Shown piece after piece: positions 1 to 8,845 of a DNA stretch of 64,000 bases. Where the stretch lies: the NCBI RefSeq assembly GCF_037153985.1, contig NZ_JBBAYI010000001.1, forward strand, positions 496,001 to 560,000. The letters run 5' to 3'. Every line of letters begins with the position of its first letter. Positions within the stretch are counted from its first letter, which is position 1. Made by a program: the position numbers and the translations under genes. The DNA comes from Emticicia sp037153985. Its GTDB lineage: Bacteria > Bacteroidota > Bacteroidia > Cytophagales > Spirosomataceae. The notes below the pieces were generated by a model, which was given only the letters and a program-made list of their open reading frames with translations, was not told the origin of the DNA and did not search any database.

Positions 1-417
1 AGCTTTGGCTGCACAGGCCAAAACATTTCGCCTCAATTATCTTGGACAGGTGCGCCAGCAGGAACCCAAAGTTTCGCTATTACTATTTATGACAAAGATG
101 CTCCTACGGGTAGCGGCTGGTGGCATTGGGTTGTATTTAATATTCCGGCTAATATTACTGAGCTAAAAGCAGGTGCAGGAGATGTTACAAAAGGAATTGC
201 CCCTAAAGAATGTATTCAGAGTATTACCGATTTCGGAACAACCGGTTACGGTGGCCCATGCCCTCCTCCGGGAGCTCCACACGAATACCTGATAACCGTG
301 TATGCTTTAAAAACCAAATTAGATTTAGACAAAAATGCAAGTCCTGCTATGGTAGGCTTTAATCTTAATGCAAATGCTTTAGCTAAGGCATCTATTGTGA
401 TGTATGGCCAACGTTAA
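1..417 (+). CDS. YbhB/YbcL (PEBP, Raf kinase inhibitor-like) family protein, 5' truncated
   Basis: The frame is open from the first base to a TAA at 415-417 and encodes the last 138 residues of a phosphatidylethanolamine-binding-protein-like domain. Visible family features are the ligand-pocket segment around YDKDAPTGSGWWHWVVFNIP, the later GYGGPCPPPGAPHEY stretch, and a C-terminal YALKTKLDLDKNA segment. The bacterial family is small and its biochemical role is unclear; members bind anionic ligands and some are periplasmic. The N-terminus, including any signal peptide, lies outside the window. Only 27 bp separate it from the next gene on the same strand, so the two may be co-transcribed. Confidence 0.9.
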   Translation, partial: SFGCTGQNISPQLSWTGAPAGTQSFAITIYDKDAPTGSGWWHWVVFNIPANITELKAGAGDVTKGIAPKECIQSITDFGTTGYGGPCPPPGAPHEYLITVYALKTKLDLDKNASPAMVGFNLNANALAKASIVMYGQR

Positions 418-444
418 TATTCTTTTACTTGTTCGCGTGTAATC

Positions 445-1785
445 ATGAAAAAGTTTTTCTATTGGTGTATTTGCGTTTTTAACCTTGTCGTGTGGCAACA
501 AGTACACGCCCAGATAACTGTAATAAAAAATGTTACAGTTATTGACGGCACTGGTAACTTGCCTCGAGAAAACATGGATTTATTTATAAAAGGCAGCAAC
601 ATTGCAGCAATTACCCCAACCAGAAAAATATATCCTGAAAACCACCTGATTATTGACCTCACAGGGAAAACTGTTATGCCCATGCTGATTAATACGCATG
701 GGCATATAGGTTTGTTGAAAGGTACTAAAACATCTGCCCTTAATTATACCAAAGAGAATATCGTTTCGCAACTCGAGAAATACGAAAAATTTGGTGTAGG
801 AACAATGATGAGCTTAGGTACTGACCGTGAGATTATTTTTGGTTTAAGAGATTCTTCAAAAGCTGGCAAACTTTCGGGTGCTTACTTGTTTACAGCAGGT
901 TATGGGTTTACAACTAAAGGTGGTGGCCCTACAACGGAAGGTGGCAAAGACCTCTTTTTTCGTCCGACAAGCCCAGAAGAAGCAAGAATAAATGTAAAAA
1001 CACTGGCTCGTCTAAAGCCTGATATGATTAAAATCTGGGTTGATAATTTTGGTAGTGATGCCGAAAAAATAAAACCCGAAGTGTATCAGGCAATTATCAA
1101 TGAAGCCCATTTACACCATATACGTGTGGCTTCACACCTTTATTATCTGGAAGATGCTAAAGCATTAGTTAAAGCAGGGGTTGATGTATTTGCTCATAGC
1201 GTAAGAGATACAGAAATAGATGCCGATTTAATTGCTTCCATGAAAAACAAAGGCACTATATACATACCTACGCTTTCGCTTGATAAATATGCTTATGCCT
1301 ATGCCGAGACACCTACTTGGATAAACGATGATTTCTTTAGAGTATCGTTAGAACCTGGCGTATTAGCCATGATTAATAACGAAGAATATCGCCAGAAAAC
1401 GTTGAACTCGCCTTCTTACCAAAGAAATGTAAAGGCTTTTCAGAATGCCATGAAAAACGTCAAAAAGCTATTTGATGCGGGTATCCTGATAGCACTAGGC
1501 ACTGATTCTGGTGCGCAACCTATCAGGACTCAAGGCTTTTCAGAACATCTGGAGTTAGAATTACTCACCGACGCAGGTTTAACACCTTTGCAGGCAATTA
1601 CTGTTGGTACGCAAAATGGAGCAAAGGTTTTAGGCATTAATAAGGACAGAGGCACACTCGAAGCTGGCAAGAAGGCCGATTTTATTATTTTGCAAGCAAA
1701 TCCTGCTGACAACATTAAAGCTACTCGCCTGATAGAAGAAGTCTGGAAGAATGGTAAATTATTAAACAAAGGCCCACTTAAATAA
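445..1785 (+). CDS. Secreted metal-dependent amidohydrolase (imidazolonepropionase-like)
   Basis: A 446-residue protein with an N-terminal signal peptide (hydrophobic stretch ending near VHAQ, residues 19-23). The rest is an amidohydrolase-superfamily TIM barrel flanked by a small beta-sandwich. Metal-site residues are visible: HGH at 85-87, a lysine at 196 (MIKIWVD) that is a candidate for carbamylation, H231, H251 and the late Asp in GTDSG at 354. The C-terminal AGKKADFIIL segment is typical of the family. Substrates range from dipeptides and prolidase-type substrates to hydantoins, so specificity cannot be assigned. Export suggests a periplasmic or lipoprotein-like scavenging role. It converges on queE, with a 14-bp inverted repeat between them. 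Confidence 0.88.
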   Translation: MKKFFYWCICVFNLVVWQQVHAQITVIKNVTVIDGTGNLPRENMDLFIKGSNIAAITPTRKIYPENHLIIDLTGKTVMPMLINTHGHIGLLKGTKTSALNYTKENIVSQLEKYEKFGVGTMMSLGTDREIIFGLRDSSKAGKLSGAYLFTAGYGFTTKGGGPTTEGGKDLFFRPTSPEEARINVKTLARLKPDMIKIWVDNFGSDAEKIKPEVYQAIINEAHLHHIRVASHLYYLEDAKALVKAGVDVFAHSVRDTEIDADLIASMKNKGTIYIPTLSLDKYAYAYAETPTWINDDFFRVSLEPGVLAMINNEEYRQKTLNSPSYQRNVKAFQNAMKNVKKLFDAGILIALGTDSGAQPIRTQGFSEHLELELLTDAGLTPLQAITVGTQNGAKVLGINKDRGTLEAGKKADFIILQANPADNIKATRLIEEVWKNGKLLNKGPLK

Positions 1786-1793
1786 CTCGTAGG

Positions 1794-1824
1794 CATAAGT
1801 TTATGGAATATCCATAAACTTATG
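1794..1824. terminator. Perfect 14-bp inverted repeat between convergent genes, overlapping the 3' end of queE
   Basis: CATAAGTTTATGGA (1794-1807) is the exact reverse complement of 1811-1824, leaving a 3-nt loop. The right arm encodes the last queE codons and the queE stop lies at 1801-1803. Position between convergent genes suggests a bidirectional terminator, but neither side has a strong T-tract. Confidence 0.6.
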
Positions 1825-2412
1825 AGTTTGTAAACTAACTTTCCATTTAGGGTTCTCTTTTACGTAATCAATCATTAGTGGTAACATTTGGCTTTGTTTA
1901 CCCCACTCAGGTTGTAAGAGTAGCATACAATTTTCATTAACTACCTTAGCGTATTTCTCGGCAAAAGCAAAATCTGATTTGTTGTAAATAATCACTTTCA
2001 GTTCATTTGCTTGGGCGTAAATACTTGGGTGAGGCTCTTTGAATTTTTTTGGTGAAAAACAAACCCAATCCCATTCTCCTGACATCTCATAAACACCCGA
2101 AGTTTCAATATTAGTCTGAAAACCCGCTTGCTTAAGTGCTTGGGTCAGTGCTTGCAAATTATACATTAATGGCTCACCACCTGTAATTACTGCCATGCGC
2201 CCTGCATATTTTTGAGCTTCTTTTACTATTTCCTCAATAGAAAACTGTGGATGCAACGAAGCATCCCATGATTCCTTCACATCACACCAGACACACCCAA
2301 CATCACAACCACCTAATCTGATAAAATAAGCCGCCTTCCCTGCATGATACCCCTCTCCTTGAAGGGTATAAAATGCTTCCATAACAGGCAGTTTTACTAC
2401 TTCACTTGTCAT
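1801..2412 (-). CDS. queE: 7-carboxy-7-deazaguanine synthase QueE (radical SAM)
   Basis: A 203-residue radical SAM enzyme. It converts 6-carboxy-5,6,7,8-tetrahydropterin to 7-carboxy-7-deazaguanine, the ring-contraction step of queuosine (7-deazapurine) synthesis. The [4Fe-4S]-SAM cysteines are C36, C40 and C43 in GGCDVGCVWCDV, the CxxxCxxC form. The substrate region EAFYTLQGEGYHAG near the N-terminus is the QueE signature, and TGGEP (78-81) is the SAM-binding motif. Length is normal for a short QueE. No other queuosine genes are visible here, so the pathway must be completed elsewhere. The start ATG is near a possible -7 box at 2431-2438. Confidence 0.95.
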   Translation of the reverse strand: MTSEVVKLPVMEAFYTLQGEGYHAGKAAYFIRLGGCDVGCVWCDVKESWDASLHPQFSIEEIVKEAQKYAGRMAVITGGEPLMYNLQALTQALKQAGFQTNIETSGVYEMSGEWDWVCFSPKKFKEPHPSIYAQANELKVIIYNKSDFAFAEKYAKVVNENCMLLLQPEWGKQSQMLPLMIDYVKENPKWKVSLQTHKFMDIP

Positions 2413-2430
2413 TTAATTTTAATTTTTCTG

Positions 2431-2438
2431 CAAAATTA
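2431..2438 (-). promoter_or_regulatory. Possible -7 element (TAATTTTG) for queE
   Basis: The minus strand reads TAATTTTG, matching the Bacteroidota TAnnTTTG consensus 18 nt upstream of the queE ATG. No convincing -33 TTTG is present at normal spacing, so this is tentative. Confidence 0.3.
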
Positions 2439-2591
2439 CCAATATTCCAGTACTTATTTCAGGGTTTGGCAAAAAATCATCAATGGGAGTATTTAGCTAT
2501 ATCCATCAATTTCTTGTAACGAAAATTATCATTGATGAATTTATCATAAATTTTTCAACCTTTCTTTTATAAAACTCGTTATATTCATGTT

Positions 2592-2599
2592 TAGATTTG
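2592..2599 (+). promoter_or_regulatory. Possible -7 element (TAGATTTG) for the ispG operon
   Basis: TAGATTTG matches the Bacteroidota TAnnTTTG -7 consensus and would place the transcript start about 15-20 nt before the ispG ATG at 2625. I found no clear -33 TTTG at the usual distance. Confidence 0.35.
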
Positions 2600-2624
2600 C
2601 ATGAAATAAACTATCAGTAAATTA

Positions 2625-4595
2625 ATGTCTGAATCCGAGAAAAAATATTGTGAGTCATTAACCGAATATTCACGCAGAAAAACTGTTCAGGTCAAGGTAG
2701 GCGATGTCTGGTTAGGTTCAGACTATCCGATTAGAATCCAATCCATGACCACCATCGACACAATGGATACCATTGGCTCGGTCGAGCAGTCAATCAGAAT
2801 GATTGAAAGCGGTTGTGAGATAATAAGAATTACTGCCCCTAGCGTAAAAGAAGCGCAAAACCTCGAAAGTATCAAAAAAGAATTGCGCCAGAGAGGTTAC
2901 TCTACTCCGCTGGTAGCTGATATACATTTCACCCCTAATGCCGCTGAATTGGCAGCTCGAATCGTTGAGAAAGTCAGAATAAACCCGGGCAATTATGCCG
3001 ATAAAAAACGATTCGAAATTATTGATTATACTGATGCTAATTATCAGGCCGAACTCGAGCGAATCAGAGAACGGTTTCTACCACTCGTAAAAATCTGTAA
3101 AGAATATGGTACAGCTATGCGCATTGGTACCAATCATGGCTCTTTGTCAGACAGAATCTTGAGCCGCTACGGCGATACTCCTTTAGGAATGGTTGAGTCG
3201 GCATTGGAGTTTTTAAGAATCTGTGAAGACGAAAACTATTTTAATATAGTTATTTCCATGAAATCGTCAAACCCACAGGTAATGGTTGAAGCCTATCGCC
3301 TTCTGGTACAGCGGCTGGCAGCCGAAAACCTAAAACCTTATCCGCTACATCTGGGTGTAACAGAAGCAGGAGAAGGAGAAGATGGCAGAATAAAATCATC
3401 AATGGGTATAGGAACACTACTGGAAGATGGGCTGGGTGATACTGTTAGAGTAAGCCTGACCGAAGACCCTGAATTTGAAGCTCCGGTAGCCAAAGCATTG
3501 GTTGACAGATACACACACCGGAAAGAAAAAGCAACTTATATCAGCCCGATTGGTGTTATTCTGATTAACCCTTATCAATATACCCGACGAGAAACAACTG
3601 AAGTTGAAAATTTTGGTGGGGTAAATGTACCACGTGTCATTGCAGATTTTTCTGACATTACGGTTGACAAACACGAGGATTTAAAACCAATAGGTCATTT
3701 TTACCTGCCTTTGCCTGATAAATGGCGCATGAATGATATAGGAGCCGACTACGTTTATAGCGGTAGTAACCCTATACCTTTTATGCTACCTAATGGCCTG
3801 AAAGAAATTCTTGACAGTAATGCGTGGCAATCTCAAACCGACAAAGTCAATAAATTCCCATTCTTCACAGCCGAAAGTTTTCTGGTAGCCAATAAACAAA
3901 ATAAGTTGCATCCTTCAATCAACTTTGTTAGCATTACTATTGATGACTTAACTCCGTTGTTTATTGAAACACTTAAAGCAGTTAAAAACATAGTTTTAAT
4001 TGCAAGCACTACAAACGAAGCTGCCATGCCGGAGCTAAGAAAATTATACTTCGATTTACTAAATTATGGCATCAAAAACCCTGTTGTGCTTAGAAGAAGC
4101 TACAAAGATGTTTCAGAGAACAACGGACAGTTATATGCTGCTACTGATTGTGGAGGCTTGCTGGTAGATGGCTTTGGCGACGGGCTTATGCTAGCCTTTG
4201 AAAATCATGCCATAGCAAATAGTACTTCGTTCGGAATTTTACAGGCTGCACGTACCAGAATGAGCAAAACTGAATATATCAGTTGCCCTTCCTGCGGCAG
4301 AACCTTGTTTGATTTACAGGAAACCACAGCCATGATTCGGAAACACACCGACCACCTGAAAGGTGTAAAAATTGGTATTATGGGCTGTATTGTGAATGGC
4401 CCTGGCGAAATGGCCGATGCCGACTACGGCTATGTGGGTATTGGAAAAGATAAAATTGCCCTTTATCGTGGGCAGAATGTAGTAAAGAAGTCGGTTCATG
4501 CCGACAACGCAGTGAATGAGTTAATCGAATTAATCAAAGAAGATGGTCGTTGGCTAGAACCAGAAGTTTTGGAGATGGAGCTACTCAATGACTAA
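2625..4595 (+). CDS. ispG: 4-hydroxy-3-methylbut-2-en-1-yl diphosphate synthase IspG, long three-domain form
   Basis: A 656-residue enzyme of the MEP isoprenoid pathway that reductively converts MEcPP to HMBPP. The N-terminal TIM barrel begins around residue 15 with a segment containing RKTVQVKVG and PIRIQSMTT. The C-terminal domain carries the [4Fe-4S] ligands C554 and C557 (SCPSCGRT) and C588 (GCIVNGPGE), with the catalytic glutamate at E595. The typical proteobacterial enzyme is about 370 residues. The extra block of roughly 250 residues between barrel and cluster domain is the insert known from plant, Chlamydia and Bacteroidota IspG. It heads a tight run of five genes (gaps of 15, 9, 4 and 8 bp). 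Confidence 0.97.
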   Translation: MSESEKKYCESLTEYSRRKTVQVKVGDVWLGSDYPIRIQSMTTIDTMDTIGSVEQSIRMIESGCEIIRITAPSVKEAQNLESIKKELRQRGYSTPLVADIHFTPNAAELAARIVEKVRINPGNYADKKRFEIIDYTDANYQAELERIRERFLPLVKICKEYGTAMRIGTNHGSLSDRILSRYGDTPLGMVESALEFLRICEDENYFNIVISMKSSNPQVMVEAYRLLVQRLAAENLKPYPLHLGVTEAGEGEDGRIKSSMGIGTLLEDGLGDTVRVSLTEDPEFEAPVAKALVDRYTHRKEKATYISPIGVILINPYQYTRRETTEVENFGGVNVPRVIADFSDITVDKHEDLKPIGHFYLPLPDKWRMNDIGADYVYSGSNPIPFMLPNGLKEILDSNAWQSQTDKVNKFPFFTAESFLVANKQNKLHPSINFVSITIDDLTPLFIETLKAVKNIVLIASTTNEAAMPELRKLYFDLLNYGIKNPVVLRRSYKDVSENNGQLYAATDCGGLLVDGFGDGLMLAFENHAIANSTSFGILQAARTRMSKTEYISCPSCGRTLFDLQETTAMIRKHTDHLKGVKIGIMGCIVNGPGEMADADYGYVGIGKDKIALYRGQNVVKKSVHADNAVNELIELIKEDGRWLEPEVLEMELLND

Positions 4596-4610
4596 TAAAG
4601 CATTTGTAAT

Positions 4611-4805
4611 ATGTTAGAAAAAATCAAACATTATTTAGCAATAGGTCCTGTTTTTGCTTATTTTGTGAGGGTATTCCGCAAAGATAAAGAAGGTAAATAT
4701 CCGCATAGTTTTAACCTGAAAATGATGCACGGAATCAATAAAATTTCGATTATCATGTTTTTGATTTGTGTTATTATTATGGTTACTCGCTGTGCTACCA
4801 GATAA
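4611..4805 (+). CDS. Small single-pass membrane protein (DUF6728-like)
   Basis: A 64-residue protein, 15 bp after ispG and 9 bp before the next gene. It has an amphipathic N-terminus with the segment IGPVFAYFVRVFRK, then NLKMMHGINKISI, then one hydrophobic helix (about residues 47-59) and a basic end. Short proteins with this IGPVFAYFFRK / MHGINKISI pattern recur in Bacteroidota; I associate them with DUF6728, from memory. No function is known. Retention in a housekeeping operon argues that it is a real gene. Confidence 0.7.
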   Translation: MLEKIKHYLAIGPVFAYFVRVFRKDKEGKYPHSFNLKMMHGINKISIIMFLICVIIMVTRCATR

Positions 4806-4814
4806 GTCCTCGTT

Positions 4815-5168
4815 ATGAATTTAGAGTCGTTCAGAGAATTTTGTTTATCCAAGAAAGGTGTTACCGAGGAATTACCCTTTGGACCTGACACCTTAGTGTA
4901 TAAAGTAATGGGCAAAATGTTTGCCCTTACAGGTTTCGACGAACCTCTGAGTATCAGTCTGAAAAATCTTCCTGAAAAAAATGAAGAATTAAGAGCAGAA
5001 TACAGTTGTGTTGTTGGCGGTTATCACCTGAATAAACAACACTGGAACACTGTTTTTATTAATGGCACTGTGAAAGATGTAATACTGAAAGAATGGATTA
5101 GTGAGTCGTACGAATTAGTTGTAAAAAGTTTGACAAAAAAACTACGAGAAGAACTCAATAAACTATAA
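4815..5168 (+). CDS. MmcQ/YjbR family protein
   Basis: A 117-residue protein with the MmcQ/YjbR (CyaY-like fold) layout. It has an N-terminal EFCLSKKGVTEELPFG helix-turn, FALTGFDEP, a SLKNLPEKNEELRAEY strand-helix segment, and the C-terminal HWNTVFINGTVKDVILKEWI stretch with the conserved tryptophan and asparagine. The family is annotated as possibly DNA-binding, but no member has a well-proved role. It sits in the ispG operon, 9 bp after the small membrane protein. Confidence 0.88.
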   Translation: MNLESFREFCLSKKGVTEELPFGPDTLVYKVMGKMFALTGFDEPLSISLKNLPEKNEELRAEYSCVVGGYHLNKQHWNTVFINGTVKDVILKEWISESYELVVKSLTKKLREELNKL

Positions 5169-5172
5169 AACT

Positions 5173-5727
5173 ATGGAGGCTTTACTGATTAGCATACCAT
5201 TTTTAGTGTATTTTTATCTGAGAATCAGGCTAGGTAGTGATATTTCGCCTCAGGAATATGAAGAAATTGTTTTTAAAGAAGGCATTAAGTATTATAATGC
5301 TCATGACTTTGTAAAAGCATTCCGGTATTTCGATAGAGAAATCAAAGAATATCCTAAATCATCGGTAGCTTATCTGTATCGAGGCAAATGCCATTATCAT
5401 TTTGAAAACTGGGAAGCAGCCTTAGGCGATTTCCATACATCAGTTATGCTAGATAGCTCTCTGGCAGAACCAGTCTATTGGAGAGGACTTTGCCATTATC
5501 ATCTCGAAGAATATCATGTAGCCCTTGTTGAACTCAAACGTGCTTCGGAGATGTATCAGGATAAAAACCCTGAAATTTTAAGACTTATTGGTAAACTTGA
5601 ATTCAGAAATGCTAACTTTGAAAGTGCAAAACAACGTTTCAGAATAGCCGCAAGCCTCGGAGATAATCAGTCAAATATTTTATTACAAACCCTTTTTTAT
5701 AGTAATATACAAAAGGCATCAAGTTAA
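5173..5727 (+). CDS. Membrane-anchored tetratricopeptide-repeat protein
   Basis: A 184-residue protein. Residues 1-17 are hydrophobic (ALLISIPFLVYFYLRIRL), a likely uncleaved anchor. About four TPR units follow (residues 31-165), visible as repeats of the A..Y..RG.CHYH.E.W..AL.D type. TPR proteins are protein-interaction scaffolds; the partner here is unknown. It starts 4 bp after the YjbR gene, so translation is probably coupled. Confidence 0.8.
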   Translation: MEALLISIPFLVYFYLRIRLGSDISPQEYEEIVFKEGIKYYNAHDFVKAFRYFDREIKEYPKSSVAYLYRGKCHYHFENWEAALGDFHTSVMLDSSLAEPVYWRGLCHYHLEEYHVALVELKRASEMYQDKNPEILRLIGKLEFRNANFESAKQRFRIAASLGDNQSNILLQTLFYSNIQKASS

Positions 5728-5735
5728 CTTACACA

Positions 5736-6155
5736 ATGAATGAGAATCAGTATCTGTTCGTCTATGGTACTCTTTTGAGTGAATATGGCGACATTGAATC
5801 GCACGACTGGATAAACAAGTATGCAGAATTTATAGGGAAAGCTATGATGGAAGGCAAAATGTACATGGTCGATTATTACCCAGGTATTGTACCATGCCCC
5901 TCAGGTGAAAAATACTTTGTCAAAGGTGAGTTATATAAATTAAAAGAACCTGACAAATTATTTTCTATGCTTGATAAGTATGAAGAATATAACCCAATGG
6001 ACCCCGCCCATTCTGAATATGTGCGTAAACAAGCACAAGTAATTCTTAAAAACGACGGACAAACTTATACAGCTTGGGTTTATTATTTCAATCAATCGGT
6101 TGAAGACCTTGAATTTATGCCTAAAGGTGACTTCATTAATGAGTATCATAAATAA
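5736..6155 (+). CDS. Gamma-glutamylcyclotransferase-fold (GGCT/AIG2-like) protein
   Basis: A 139-residue protein with the GGCT-fold nucleotide-sugar-like pocket motif YLFVYGTLL at residues 6-14. Later comes an acidic motif (LDKYEEYNP) that supplies the catalytic glutamate in this fold, and an AWVYYFNQ strand. Members release 5-oxoproline from gamma-glutamyl amines or act on related gamma-glutamyl compounds; the substrate here is not evident. It is the last gene of the ispG operon. A gamma-glutamyl-handling enzyme is worth comparing with the amidoligase cluster at 55380-60771, although the two are far apart. Confidence 0.85.
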   Translation: MNENQYLFVYGTLLSEYGDIESHDWINKYAEFIGKAMMEGKMYMVDYYPGIVPCPSGEKYFVKGELYKLKEPDKLFSMLDKYEEYNPMDPAHSEYVRKQAQVILKNDGQTYTAWVYYFNQSVEDLEFMPKGDFINEYHK

Positions 6156-6350
6156 GCATATTTGTTAGTTTCAGTCTTCTGTTTATTTTCTTGCTCTCAA
6201 AGTATCAAGTTGACAGTATATACTGCCAACTATTTTTTTGTATTTTATAAACAATAAGTAGTAAAATACTACGTATTTCAAGAAAAGAAGCAACCATTAT
6301 AGGGTCGTAAACGTTTTATCAGTATCGACTAATGAATTGCACAATGTAAA

Positions 6351-8843
6351 ATGAAGTACATATACTTTCTGATTTTTTATCTATCATCCACCATTATTTT
6401 TGCTCAAAATACTTTTACCATTAAAGGAAAAGTAACCGACGCCGTAACACATGACCCTATTCCGTTTGCGGCAGTGAGCCTAAAAAATACAACACTCGGC
6501 AAAAACACCGATTTTGAGGGTAACTTCATTCTTCAACTATCAAGCCTCGCTTCTGACTCGTTGCTAATTTCCTGCATGGGTTATACCAATAAAACAGTTT
6601 TTATCAGGAGAGATTCGCTTACCCAAACTATAAACGTACAGCTAAAACCGTCAGAAATACTGCTGCACGAAGTAAAAGTATATGCAGGTGAAAATCCGGC
6701 TTGGGCTATTATCAGAAAAGCAGTAGCGGCAAAATCCGAGAACAATTATAAAAAAATAAGCGCGTTCGATTATAAAAGCTACAATAAAATTGAAGTTGAT
6801 ATTAATAACATTACCGACAAACTCCGAAAAAGGAAAATAGCCCAGAAGGTTGATAAAGCAATTGAAAAAATAGGCACTTTAACCGACGAAGAAGGCAAAG
6901 CCCTTGTGCCAACTTTTATCTCAGAATCAGTTTCTCATTACTATTTCCGTAACGACCCTCGTCTTTCAAAAGAAATCATTGAAAAAACCAATATTAAAGG
7001 AATTGGTGTAACCGACGGAAGCCTGACGGCACAGCTAATAGGCTCAACGTTTCAGCAATACAATTTTTATGTGAATCAGGTAGAGGTTCTCAGCAAAAAT
7101 TTTGCGTCTCCTATTGCCGATGACTGGCGGCTTATCTATGACTATTATCTGGCAGATAGTACCTTTTTTGGAGATGATTTTTGCTACAAAATTGAGTTTA
7201 CGCCCAAACGCAAACAAGATTTAGCCTTTGCAGGTTCAATCTGGATTACAAAGGACTCATGGGCTATTGCCCAGATTGATGCCGCTATAACAAAAGATGC
7301 TAATCTTAACTTTGTTGAGCGTATAAAAATTCAGCAGGAAGCAGAGCCTGTTGACAAAATATGGATTCCGGTTAAAAACCGAATTCTGGTCGATGTAGCC
7401 GAAATAACTAAGGGGTCGGCAGGAATGCTTCTGAAATTTACCAACTATAATGAGGATATTGTTATCAATAAGCCTAAGGATGTGAAATTCTATGACCGAG
7501 GCATAGAAATTGCCCTCGACTATCGTGAAAACGACAAGAAATATTGGCAATCGGTACGACCTGAACCCTTTACAGAAAGTGAGCAAATGGCTTATACCAT
7601 GATTGATACCATTAAGAATATTCCCACAATTAAAACTTATACAGAAATAGCCAAGATATTGTCGAGTGGTTATACAAGATTATTTACCGGAATTGAATTA
7701 GGCCCACTCGTATATTCAGGAGCATATAATAATATTGAAGGGGTACGAATGAGGCTAGGACTTAGAACAAACTATGAGTTCAGTAAAAAATGGGTTTTGG
7801 AAGGGTATCTGGCTTACGGAACGAAAGATGATGAAGTTAAATGGGGAGCAGAGATTACTAAAATATTTTCGCGCAAGCCTTGGACAACTCTCAGTCTGAA
7901 ACTAACGCACGATATTGAACAGGTAGGTTTACGGAAAGAAGACCTCGGTTTAGGGGCTATTTATTCGGCATATATGCGCTTTTTCACATTAATGCGTCCT
8001 TATTATGAGAATGAAAATAAAATTCAGTTTCAACGAGAAGTATCAAAAGGTGTTTTTACTTCATTCGGTTTCAGAACCAGAAGTTTCGACCCTCTTTATC
8101 CGTTCGAATACCGCCTGCAACCTGCTCTGGGCGAATCGTCTCCGCTAACAACTCGTTTTCAGACTTCTGAGTTTTTATCCGAAATTACGTTAGCTCGTGA
8201 CGAACTTGCCGTAATCAATGACAATGAGCGATTAAGTTTTGGCACTATAAAATCACCAACCATAACATTTAGATATATTTTAGGGGCTAAAAACCTCTTA
8301 AATAGCGATTTCACCTACCATAACCTTATGGCTAAATATAGCCACACACTTAATTTAGGGTACTTTGGTAAAACCTATTATAGGGCCGAAGCAGGTGCAA
8401 TTTTAGGCACCGTTCCATATCCGCTTCTAAAAAGCCATCTGGGCAATGAAACCATCTTTATTATCGGCAATTCATTCAATTTAATGAATAACTTCGAGTT
8501 TATTAGCGACAGATATTTTTCTTTTAGATACACACACGATTTTGAAGGGCTGCTTTTTAATCGTTTCCCTCTGATAAAAAAACTCAAGTGGCGAACCTTT
8601 ACCACAGGTAAGTTTCTGGTTGGTACTTTAACCGACAAAAATTATGATATAACACCAGAAAGAACCGAAAATAATTTCAGAAATTTTTCGGGGCTTGACA
8701 AAAGACCATACATTGAACTCGGCTACGGTATTAGTAATATCTTTAAATTCCTCCGGGTTGAAGCTATGCACAGGCTTACTTATCTTGAAAAACCAGATAT
8801 AAGAAAATTTGGGGTCAAGTTCTCTGCTGAAATATCGTTGTAA
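6351..8843 (+). CDS. DUF5686 outer-membrane protein with carboxypeptidase-regulatory-like N-domain
   Basis: An 830-residue secreted protein. A signal peptide (residues 1-18, ending FAQ) is followed by a CarboxypepD_reg-like beta-sandwich at about 20-105 (IKGKVTDAVTHDPIPFAAVSL, then LGKNTDFEGNF). The large DUF5686 region follows, starting at the conserved AIIRKAVAAK segment, and ends in alternating strands typical of an outer-membrane barrel with an aromatic-rich C-terminus. The family is widespread in Bacteroidota and of unknown function; TonB-plug-like N-domains suggest an envelope role. A paralogue lies at 51547-54165. It is preceded by a 195-bp intergenic region and converges with 8846-9835, leaving only 2 bp between them. 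Confidence 0.85.
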   Translation: MKYIYFLIFYLSSTIIFAQNTFTIKGKVTDAVTHDPIPFAAVSLKNTTLGKNTDFEGNFILQLSSLASDSLLISCMGYTNKTVFIRRDSLTQTINVQLKPSEILLHEVKVYAGENPAWAIIRKAVAAKSENNYKKISAFDYKSYNKIEVDINNITDKLRKRKIAQKVDKAIEKIGTLTDEEGKALVPTFISESVSHYYFRNDPRLSKEIIEKTNIKGIGVTDGSLTAQLIGSTFQQYNFYVNQVEVLSKNFASPIADDWRLIYDYYLADSTFFGDDFCYKIEFTPKRKQDLAFAGSIWITKDSWAIAQIDAAITKDANLNFVERIKIQQEAEPVDKIWIPVKNRILVDVAEITKGSAGMLLKFTNYNEDIVINKPKDVKFYDRGIEIALDYRENDKKYWQSVRPEPFTESEQMAYTMIDTIKNIPTIKTYTEIAKILSSGYTRLFTGIELGPLVYSGAYNNIEGVRMRLGLRTNYEFSKKWVLEGYLAYGTKDDEVKWGAEITKIFSRKPWTTLSLKLTHDIEQVGLRKEDLGLGAIYSAYMRFFTLMRPYYENENKIQFQREVSKGVFTSFGFRTRSFDPLYPFEYRLQPALGESSPLTTRFQTSEFLSEITLARDELAVINDNERLSFGTIKSPTITFRYILGAKNLLNSDFTYHNLMAKYSHTLNLGYFGKTYYRAEAGAILGTVPYPLLKSHLGNETIFIIGNSFNLMNNFEFISDRYFSFRYTHDFEGLLFNRFPLIKKLKWRTFTTGKFLVGTLTDKNYDITPERTENNFRNFSGLDKRPYIELGYGISNIFKFLRVEAMHRLTYLEKPDIRKFGVKFSAEISL

Positions 8844-8845
8844 TT

